Program-made: the position numbers and the translations under genes
Assembly (NCBI RefSeq): GCF_027497255.1
Contig: NZ_CP114903.1
Location: 4,898,001-4,962,000 of the forward strand
From: Micromonospora sp. WMMD882
GTDB lineage: Bacteria; Actinomycetota; Actinomycetes; Mycobacteriales; Micromonosporaceae
Direction of reading: 5' to 3'
DNA: 64,000 bases
Shown here: piece by piece, positions 58,393 to 64,000 of the stretch
Numbering within the stretch: the first letter of the stretch is position 1
Layout: each line of letters starts with the position of its first letter
The notes under the pieces: model-generated
The model's database searches: none
What the model was told of the DNA's origin: nothing
What the model saw: only the letters and a program-made list of their open reading frames with translations

Positions 58393-59713
58393 CGCCCAGC
58401 TTGCGGTAGACCCGGGTCAGGTGCTGCTCCACGGTGCTCACCGTGACGTGCAGCCGCCGGCTGATCTCCCGGTTGCTGAGCCCTCCGGCGGCCAGCGCCC
58501 CCACCCGGCGTTCCGCCGCGCTCAACGCCGCCGCCCGGACCCCCGGCGCGTCCCCCGGCCCGGCGCCCGGCGCGTCCCCCGACCTGCCGCCCGCCCCGCC
58601 ACCCGGTCCGCCGGTCGGCCCGTCGTCGGGCGCGCCGGGCGGCGTCAGCCCGGCGGCCCGGCGGCGCAGGTCCGCGCGCCCGGCGTGACCGAGATCGTCC
58701 AGGATCGCCGCCCGGGCCGCCGGATGCCGGAACCCGCCACCGTGGACCAGCCCCGTCTCGGCGAGCGCCCGCAGGGCGGCGGCCACCGCGTGCCCGTCGA
58801 GGCGGGACAGCGCGCCCACCGTCTGCGTCGGCGCGCCGTCCGGTAGGACGGCCAGCGCGCGGGCCACCGCCACCACCTCCGGGTCCGACCGGTGCAGGCA
58901 GTGCAGCAGCGCCTGACGGTACGTGGGCAGCGACCCGTCGCCGTCGTCCTGGGCCAGGTCGTCGGCGACGGCGGTGACCAGCGCCGGACTGCCCCCACCG
59001 AGCTGGTGGCAGCGGGTGACGAACCGTTCCGCGGTGGGCACGCCCCGGTCGGCGAGCAGCCGCCGCGCCGCGGCCGGTGACAGCGGCGCCAGGCGGAGCT
59101 GCGCCAGGTCCGGCCGGCGGCGCAGCTCGGCGTGGAACCGGGGATGCGGGGCGGGGGTGGGGGACCGGTCGGCCAGCACCAGCAGCACGCCGTGCGCGAC
59201 CGCGCGCCGGGCCAGGAACAGCAGGCACCACGCCGACTCCGGGTCGGTCTCGTGCACGTCGTCCACCAGCACCACCAGGCCGCCCCGTCGGCTCAGGCCG
59301 AGCAGCAGCCCACCCAGCTCGTGCAGGACGACCGCGTCGACCCGGGCGTCCGGCGCGACGGAGGCCGCCAGCGCCGCTGCCCGCGCCCGGGCCGGCGCGG
59401 GCAGCGGCGCGGCGGCCAGCAGTTGACGGACCACCCCGAGGCGCACCGGGCGCTCCGCCCGGGACGCCGTCGCGGCGAGCAGCACGGCCGGGCCGCCGGG
59501 GAGCAACCCGGCCGGGCCGCCGCCGGGGAGCCGCTGACGGGCCGGGTGCGCGGCCGGTCCACCGGCGAGCCGCCGGGCGAACGCGTGCAGCAGGGCGCTC
59601 TTGCCGCTGGCCACCGGGCCGCTGACCAGGGCGACGCCGCCGACGCCCCGCCGGACGTCGGCGGCCATCCCGCACAGCCGGGCCAGCTCGCCGTCGCGTT
59701 CGAGAAGGTTCAC
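58277..59713 (-). CDS. LuxR-family (LAL-like) regulator, short
   Basis: A 478-residue regulator. It has an N-terminal ATPase-like part with Walker A GPVASGKSALL and a Walker B-like LVVLVDDVHETD. A Pro/Gly-rich linker is followed by a C-terminal LuxR helix-turn-helix, LSAAERRVGALAAGGLSNREISRRLHVTVSTVEQHLTRVYRKLGV. It is about half the length of standard LAL regulators (near 900), lacking the long TPR-like middle. Pathway-specific activators of this class sit in antibiotic clusters, so it is a good candidate for local control. I prefer GTG 59713 over 59722 because GGGGAGG then sits eight bases away. Confidence 0.88.
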   Translation of the reverse strand: MNLLERDGELARLCGMAADVRRGVGGVALVSGPVASGKSALLHAFARRLAGGPAAHPARQRLPGGGPAGLLPGGPAVLLAATASRAERPVRLGVVRQLLAAAPLPAPARARAAALAASVAPDARVDAVVLHELGGLLLGLSRRGGLVVLVDDVHETDPESAWCLLFLARRAVAHGVLLVLADRSPTPAPHPRFHAELRRRPDLAQLRLAPLSPAAARRLLADRGVPTAERFVTRCHQLGGGSPALVTAVADDLAQDDGDGSLPTYRQALLHCLHRSDPEVVAVARALAVLPDGAPTQTVGALSRLDGHAVAAALRALAETGLVHGGGFRHPAARAAILDDLGHAGRADLRRRAAGLTPPGAPDDGPTGGPGGGAGGRSGDAPGAGPGDAPGVRAAALSAAERRVGALAAGGLSNREISRRLHVTVSTVEQHLTRVYRKLGVRRRGDLPGRLRRDADPPRRPSGTPPDIPRTPAAGPVP

Positions 59714-59743
59714 CGCCGGCACCTCCCCGGGACCGGCCCTGGA

Positions 59744-60988
59744 CTAGACGATGTGGACATCCGGGACGTACATGATCCAGCGGCCGCCGTGCTCCCGGAA
59801 CCCCCGCTCCTTGGCCATGATCTCCTCGGCGTGGTTCCAGGCGAACAGCAGCGCGTAGTCCGGGTACGGCGCGGCGAACTCCTGCGGCGGCCGGACCGGG
59901 ATGTGCGAGCCCGGCGTCAACCGGCCCTGCTTCTCCGGCGTCGAGTCGTACACCGCGTCGACCAGGTCCGGGCCGATGTCGCAGAAGTTCGCCACGGTCG
60001 CGCTCTTGGCGGTCGCGCCGTAGGCGACGATCCGGTGCCCCTTCGACCGCAGGTCACGCAGCAGCGCGGTCAGCTCGTCCCGGGTCCGCAGGATGTGCGA
60101 GGCGAACCGTTCGTACGTCACCGCCTCGCCGAGGCCCAGCTCCTGTTCCCGGGCGAGCAGCTCGGCCACCGCGGCGCTGGGCCGGCGGGCCCCGGTGCGC
60201 GCGACGGTGAACCGGACCGCGCCGCCGTGCACCGTCAGCCGCTCGGCGTCCACCAGCTCGAACCCGAACCGCTCGGCCATGCTGTGCACCGAGTGGATGG
60301 AGAACAGGTAGAAGTGCTCGTCGTAGATCTGGTCGAAGTAGTTGTGCTCGATGATGTCGGCCAGGTAGCGGTCCTCGAACACGAAGATGCCGGTGGGCGC
60401 CAGCAGCGCGTCCACGCCCCGGAAGATCGAGTCGATGTACGCGATGTGGCTGATGGTGTTGGCCGAGAAGATCACGTCGGCCGGGCCGTGCGCCGCGCGG
60501 ATCCGCCGGGCGCTGGCCTCCTCGAAGAACTCCACCTGCACCTGGATGCCCTTGTCCCGGGCGGTCTCCGCGGCGTCCCGGGACGGGTCCACGCCCAGGT
60601 GGCGGATCCCCGCGTCGGCGACCGTCTGGAGCATGATGCCGTCGTTGCTGCCGACCTCGACGACGAACGGGTCCGGCCCGGTCAGCTCGCTCTCCAGCAG
60701 ATGGCGGGCGGTCTGCTCGAAGTGCTTACGCATCAGCGCGGACTCCGACGAGCGGTACGGGTAGTCGACGCGGAACATCGCGTCGCGCGGCACCTCCTCG
60801 AGCTGCTGCACCAGCGTGCACGTGGTGCAGAAGCCCACCGCCAGCCGGTAGAACACCTCCGCGCCGCCCCCGTCCGGGTCGACGAACGCGCTGGAGACCG
60901 GTTGTCGGCCGAAGTCGAGACACTCTTGCACCTCGCCGTCACAGACGCGGCAACGGTTCACGGTCGGCGGTACACCTTCGCCAGACAT
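59744..60988 (-). CDS. NDP-hexose C-methyltransferase (TylCIII/EryBIII type)
   Basis: A 414-residue SAM-dependent enzyme. It has an N-terminal zinc-binding region with Cys in CRVCDGEVQECLDFG and CTTCTLVQ, the SAM site VVEVGSNDGIMLQ and GVDPS, and a C-terminal domain with GYGATAKSATVANF-like sequence (VAYGATAKSATVANF). It adds a methyl group at C3 of an NDP-4-keto-2,6-dideoxyhexose, giving a branched sugar (mycarose/axenose type). Start ATG 60988 with GAGGGG upstream. It is divergent from the aminotransferase gene. Together with the E1 pair it shows that the sugars of this locus are branched. Confidence 0.93.
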   Translation of the reverse strand: MSGEGVPPTVNRCRVCDGEVQECLDFGRQPVSSAFVDPDGGGAEVFYRLAVGFCTTCTLVQQLEEVPRDAMFRVDYPYRSSESALMRKHFEQTARHLLESELTGPDPFVVEVGSNDGIMLQTVADAGIRHLGVDPSRDAAETARDKGIQVQVEFFEEASARRIRAAHGPADVIFSANTISHIAYIDSIFRGVDALLAPTGIFVFEDRYLADIIEHNYFDQIYDEHFYLFSIHSVHSMAERFGFELVDAERLTVHGGAVRFTVARTGARRPSAAVAELLAREQELGLGEAVTYERFASHILRTRDELTALLRDLRSKGHRIVAYGATAKSATVANFCDIGPDLVDAVYDSTPEKQGRLTPGSHIPVRPPQEFAAPYPDYALLFAWNHAEEIMAKERGFREHGGRWIMYVPDVHIV

Positions 60989-61321
60989 GCAGGGCAACCC
61001 CTCGTTAACAGTGGCGAGCCGGTGGGCGGCAGGGCCTGACAGCCGCTCGCCGCCCGGTGTCGGAGCACCGGGTCTCGCCGTCGCCGCCCTTCGAGCGAAG
61101 CCTGCACGAATTGATGAGGGACTTCATCTCCGAGCGTGCGCGCCCGTTCCGCAATACAGGAGATGCGCAGGTCAGACGCGCGGGCCGACGATGTGGATCG
61201 GTCGTCGCCGATGTCGGGGGCGGCCCGAGCCTGCCGGACGCCCGTTTCCACCCCATCCCTGGTAGCGCCGTCGAGCGGAGCCGGAGCCGCGCGACGCCGC
61301 CCGTCGAGTCGGAGGACGACG
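60989..61321. other. Divergent promoter region (about 330 bases)
   Basis: It separates the C-methyltransferase (-) from the aminotransferase operon (+). A TGTTAACGAG half-site (minus strand, near 61001-61010) resembles half of the LacI-type operator but lacks the second arm. No other feature seen. Confidence 0.5.
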
Positions 61322-62473
61322 ATGATCAACATTTCCCAGCCCGACCTCGGGGCCGAGGAACTCGACGCGGTCCGCGAGGTGTTCGCGAGCAACTGGCTGG
61401 GATACGGGCCGCTGACCAGGGCGTTCGAGACGGAGTTCGGCGAGTTCCTGGACGTGCCGGCCGAGCACCTGATCTTCCTCAACTCCGCCACGTCCGGGCT
61501 GTTCCTCGCCACCGAGCTGCTCGGCCTCGGGCCGGGCGACGACGTGGTGCTGCCGTCGGTGAGCTTCGTCGCCGCGGCGAACGCCATCGCCGCGACCGGC
61601 GCCCGGCCGGTCTTCTGCGACGTCGACCCGCGCACCCTCAACCCGTCCGTGGGCGACGTCGAACGGGCCATCACCCCGCGCACCCGGGCCGTGCTGATCC
61701 TGCACTACGGCGGGCAGCCCGGCGACGTCAAGGCCATCGCCGCGCACTGCGCGGCCCGGGGGATCCCGCTGATCGAGGACGTGTCCGTCTCGATCGCCTC
61801 GGCGATCGACGACCGGCGGTGCGGCACGTTCGGCGACATCGCCACCTGGAGCTTCGACTCCCGCAAGGTGATCACCACCGGGGACGGCGGCATGCTCTAC
61901 GTACGCGACGCCGCCCTCAGCCGGCGGGCCAAGCGGATGGCGTACCACGGGGTCGCCGACCGCAGCGCCTTCACCACCGCGTCCCGGGTGGCCCGCCGCT
62001 GGTGGGAGCTGGACGTCCAGGAGGTCGGCCGGCGGCTGATCGGCAACGACCTGACCGCCGCGATCGGCCGGGTGCAGCTACGTCGGCTGCCCGCGTTCGT
62101 CGAGCGGCGGCGCGTGATCACCGAGATGTACCACAGCCTGCTCGGCGGGATCGAGGGCATCCGGCTGTCCCCGCCGCTGCCGCGCGGCCACGCCACCACC
62201 CACTACTTCTACTACGTGCAGCTCGACCCCGGCATCCGCGACCAGGTGGCGGAGGACCTGCTGGCCCGGGGCATCTACACCACCTTCCGGTACGAGCCGC
62301 TGCACACCGTGCCGCTGTACCGGGCCGACGGCGTGTTCCCCGGCACGGCCCTGGCCGCCGCCACCACGCTGCTGCTCCCCATCCACCAGGGACTGGACGA
62401 CACCGACGTGCACACGGTGGCCGAGGAACTGATCAAGGCCGTCGAGCACCGCAGCGCGCCCACACGTCCGTGA
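61322..62473 (+). CDS. DegT/DnrJ/EryC1/StrS-family sugar aminotransferase
   Basis: A 383-residue PLP-dependent enzyme. NSATSGLFLATELLGLGPGDDVVLPSVSFVAAANAI precedes the Asp that contacts the PLP ring nitrogen (LIEDVSVSIAS; the usual IEDAAQA replaced by IEDVSVS) and the PLP Lys in WSFDSRKVITTGDGGML. It should aminate a 3- or 4-keto position of an NDP-sugar. Start ATG 61322 with GGAGGACGACG upstream; the open frame begins 62 codons earlier but those are Arg/Ser-rich and lack family similarity. It is first in the rightward operon, with the nucleotidyltransferase 37 bases downstream. Confidence 0.92.
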   Translation: MINISQPDLGAEELDAVREVFASNWLGYGPLTRAFETEFGEFLDVPAEHLIFLNSATSGLFLATELLGLGPGDDVVLPSVSFVAAANAIAATGARPVFCDVDPRTLNPSVGDVERAITPRTRAVLILHYGGQPGDVKAIAAHCAARGIPLIEDVSVSIASAIDDRRCGTFGDIATWSFDSRKVITTGDGGMLYVRDAALSRRAKRMAYHGVADRSAFTTASRVARRWWELDVQEVGRRLIGNDLTAAIGRVQLRRLPAFVERRRVITEMYHSLLGGIEGIRLSPPLPRGHATTHYFYYVQLDPGIRDQVAEDLLARGIYTTFRYEPLHTVPLYRADGVFPGTALAAATTLLLPIHQGLDDTDVHTVAEELIKAVEHRSAPTRP

Positions 62474-62509
62474 CCGCCGGAGCCATCCGGCCGTGAGGAG
62501 TTCGTTGTC

Positions 62510-63568
62510 ATGAAGGCGCTCGTGCTGTCGGGTGGAACGGGAAGCCGTCTGCGGCCCTTCAGCCACTCGATGCCCAAGCAGTTGATCCCGATCGCCAACA
62601 AGCCCGTGCTGGAGCACGTGCTGGGCAACATCCGCGACATCGGCGTCAGCGACATCGGCATCATCGTCGGCGACCGGGCGTCGTCGATCCAGGAGGCCAT
62701 CGGCGACGGCAGCCGACTCGACGCCCGGATCACCTACCTGCGTCAGGAGACGCCCGGCGGCCTCGGTCACTGTGTCGCGCTGGCCCGGGACTTCCTCGGC
62801 GACGACGACTTCGTCATGTACCTCGGCGACAACTTCCTGGCCGACGGGATCGCCCCGGTGGCCCGTACGTTCGTCGAGCGCCGGCCGGCGGCGCACGTCA
62901 TCGTGCACCGGGTGCCCGACCCGCGCCAGTTCGGCATCGCCGAGCTCGACGACGAGGGCAACGTGCTCCGCCTGGTCGAGAAACCGCGCCAACCCACCAG
63001 CGACCTCGCGCTGGTCGGCGTCTACTTCTTCACCCCCGCGATCCACGAGGCGGTGGCCTCGATCCGGCCCAGCGCCCGCGGCGAGCTGGAGATCACCGAC
63101 GCGATCCAGTGGCTGCACGACGCCGGCGCGCGGGTCACCGCCACCGAGTACGACGGCTACTGGAAGGACGTCGGTCACACCGAGGACGTGCTCGCCTGCA
63201 ACCGGTACCAGCTCAACGGGTTGCGCCGGACGATCGACGGCTGGGCCGACCCGAGCAGTGAGCTGGTCGGCCAGGTGGAGCTCGGCGTCGGCGCCCGGGT
63301 CATCCGGTCCCGCGTCGAGGGGCCGGTCGTCATCGGGCCGGGCACCCTGGTCGAGGACAGCCACGTCGGGCCGAACACCGCCATCGGCGCGGACTGCGTG
63401 ATCCGGTCGACCCGGCTCGCCGACTCGGTGGTCATGGACCGCGCGGCCATCCTCGACATCCCCGGCCTGCGCGGCTCGCTGATCGGCCGGTCGGCCACCA
63501 TCCGCCCGCGCGGCACCGAACACCGGCTCGTGGTGGGCGACGACGTCCGCATCGAACTGGCCGCCTGA
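62510..63568 (+). CDS. rmlA: Glucose-1-phosphate thymidylyltransferase, long type with left-handed beta-helix
   Basis: A 352-residue nucleotidyltransferase making dTDP-glucose, the first step of deoxysugar synthesis. It has the signature LVLSGGTGSRLRPFSHSMPKQLIPIANKPV, the Lys-containing loop, YLGDNFLADGI (Mg-binding Asp), and ITDAIQWL. The C-terminal ~100 residues are a hexapeptide beta-helix (GARVIRSRVEGPVVIGPGTLVEDSHVGPNTAIGADCVI). This long form is typical of StrD/antibiotic-cluster enzymes rather than housekeeping RmlA. It follows the aminotransferase by 36 bases. Confidence 0.93.
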   Translation: MKALVLSGGTGSRLRPFSHSMPKQLIPIANKPVLEHVLGNIRDIGVSDIGIIVGDRASSIQEAIGDGSRLDARITYLRQETPGGLGHCVALARDFLGDDDFVMYLGDNFLADGIAPVARTFVERRPAAHVIVHRVPDPRQFGIAELDDEGNVLRLVEKPRQPTSDLALVGVYFFTPAIHEAVASIRPSARGELEITDAIQWLHDAGARVTATEYDGYWKDVGHTEDVLACNRYQLNGLRRTIDGWADPSSELVGQVELGVGARVIRSRVEGPVVIGPGTLVEDSHVGPNTAIGADCVIRSTRLADSVVMDRAAILDIPGLRGSLIGRSATIRPRGTEHRLVVGDDVRIELAA

Positions 63569-63592
63569 GCGACCAGGCAGAGAGGGAGAGCG

Positions 63593-64000
63593 ATGTTCGG
63601 TGAGGACCTAGCCGAGGTCTACGACATGGTCTACCGGGCGCGCGGCCAGGACTTCGACAAGGAGGCCGCGCTGGTGACGGAGATCGTCCGCAGCCGGCGC
63701 CCGGACGCCCGGTCCCTGCTCGACGTGGGCTGCGGCACGGGCGAGCACCTGGTGGCGTTCGCCCGGTCGTTCCCGTCCGTCACGGGCATCGACCTGGCCG
63801 CGCCGATGCTCGCCGTGGCGGAACGCAAGCTGCCCCCGGGCACCGTCCGCCGGGCCGACATGCGCGACGTCGACCTCGGCCGGACGTACGACGCGGTCGT
63901 CTCGCTGTCGACCGCGGTGGCCTACCTGCCGTCGCTCGCCGACTTCCGGGCCGCCCTGGCGCGGATGGTGGCCCACCTCGCGCCGGCCGGCGTGCTGGTG
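63593..64000 (+). CDS. SAM-dependent methyltransferase, partial (DesVI/TylM1-like)
   Basis: 136 codons to the window edge. It reads MFGEDLAEVYDMVYRARGQDFDKEA, then the SAM site LLDVGCGTGEHLVAFA, GIDLAAPML and RADMRDVDLGRTYDAVVSLSTAVAYL. The start and layout resemble aminosugar N,N-dimethyltransferases (DesVI/TylM1), which fits the aminotransferase two genes upstream. Ribosome site GAGGGAG, 25 bases after rmlA. The C-terminus is outside the window, so the substrate class is only inferred. Confidence 0.85.
   Translation, partial: MFGEDLAEVYDMVYRARGQDFDKEAALVTEIVRSRRPDARSLLDVGCGTGEHLVAFARSFPSVTGIDLAAPMLAVAERKLPPGTVRRADMRDVDLGRTYDAVVSLSTAVAYLPSLADFRAALARMVAHLAPAGVLV

Noticed and set aside
1..64000. 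tRNA, rRNA, riboswitch or replication origin
   Set aside because: No tRNA-like cloverleaf, rRNA segment, known riboswitch core or DnaA-box cluster was noticed by eye; a covariance-model scan would be needed to exclude small RNAs.

Overview
The window looks like chromosomal DNA of a high-GC filamentous actinomycete, most likely a Micromonosporaceae member (Micromonospora or a close relative). This rests on the very high GC, frequent GTG starts, secreted glycoside hydrolases with ricin-type lectin modules, ECF sigma factors, and a dense natural-product locus of actinomycete type. I see no rRNA, tRNA, CRISPR array, transposase or phage gene. The genus is inference; the features below were read from the sequence.

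Region 1 (1-13.0 kb) is mostly core and saprophytic. It holds a partial glucose-6-phosphate isomerase, a GNAT-type acyltransferase, a secreted GH62 arabinofuranosidase with a CBM13 lectin, a small lipoprotein, an AA10 lytic polysaccharide monooxygenase behind a CebR-like box, and a translationally coupled RibD-like/DGPF/ECF42 sigma operon. A divergent SDR/TetR pair with a palindromic operator, a small unknown protein and a Tat-exported GH127 beta-L-arabinofuranosidase follow. GH62 and GH127 share a LacI-type operator (TGTTA-N4-TAACA), which suggests one arabinan-responsive regulon.

Region 2 (13.9-28.2 kb) is a tightly packed ten-gene operon that I cannot match to a described pathway. In order it encodes a transaldolase-like aldolase, a HAD phosphatase, a RhaD-like class II aldolase with a degenerate dehydrogenase domain, a giant beta-propeller/ThDP-lyase fusion, a trehalose-synthase-like GT4, an aldo-keto reductase, a GH13 glucosidase, an alditol oxidase, an MFS transporter and a DUF4432 aldose-epimerase-like protein. 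The combination of several C-C bond-forming enzymes, a glycosyltransferase, a glycosidase and a transporter suggests synthesis or processing of an unusual sugar. It is the best candidate here for an undescribed system.

Region 3 (about 29.8-50.7 kb) looks like tailoring and resistance genes of a glycosylated natural product: three macrolide-type glycosyltransferases, a P450, an acyltransferase-3 protein, two MDR-like or regulatory blocks (DHA2 exporter; ECF sigma plus cupin), a flavin monooxygenase of the acyl-CoA dehydrogenase fold, a GMC oxidoreductase, an alcohol dehydrogenase and four SnoaL/SgcJ-like proteins. Two of these four are identical copies inside a perfect ~0.7-kb inverted repeat (43215-43892 and 47128-47830) that brackets a 3.2-kb segment.

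Region 4 (54.1-64.0 kb, continuing past the edge) is an NDP-deoxysugar locus: Gfo/Idh reductase, a pyruvate-dehydrogenase-like E1 alpha/beta pair without E2/E3, 3,5-epimerase, LuxR regulator, C-methyltransferase, DegT aminotransferase, NDP-glucose synthase and an N-methyltransferase-like gene. The E1 pair suggests a two-carbon-branched (octose-type) sugar. A large secreted ThuA/sugar-dehydrogenase/PKD fusion (50.8-54.0 kb) separates regions 3 and 4. No polyketide synthase or NRPS is in the window, so the aglycone genes must lie outside if this is one cluster.

Several unrelated minisatellites (15-33-bp units) and a mirrored pair of 29-bp palindromic elements occupy the gene-free stretches.
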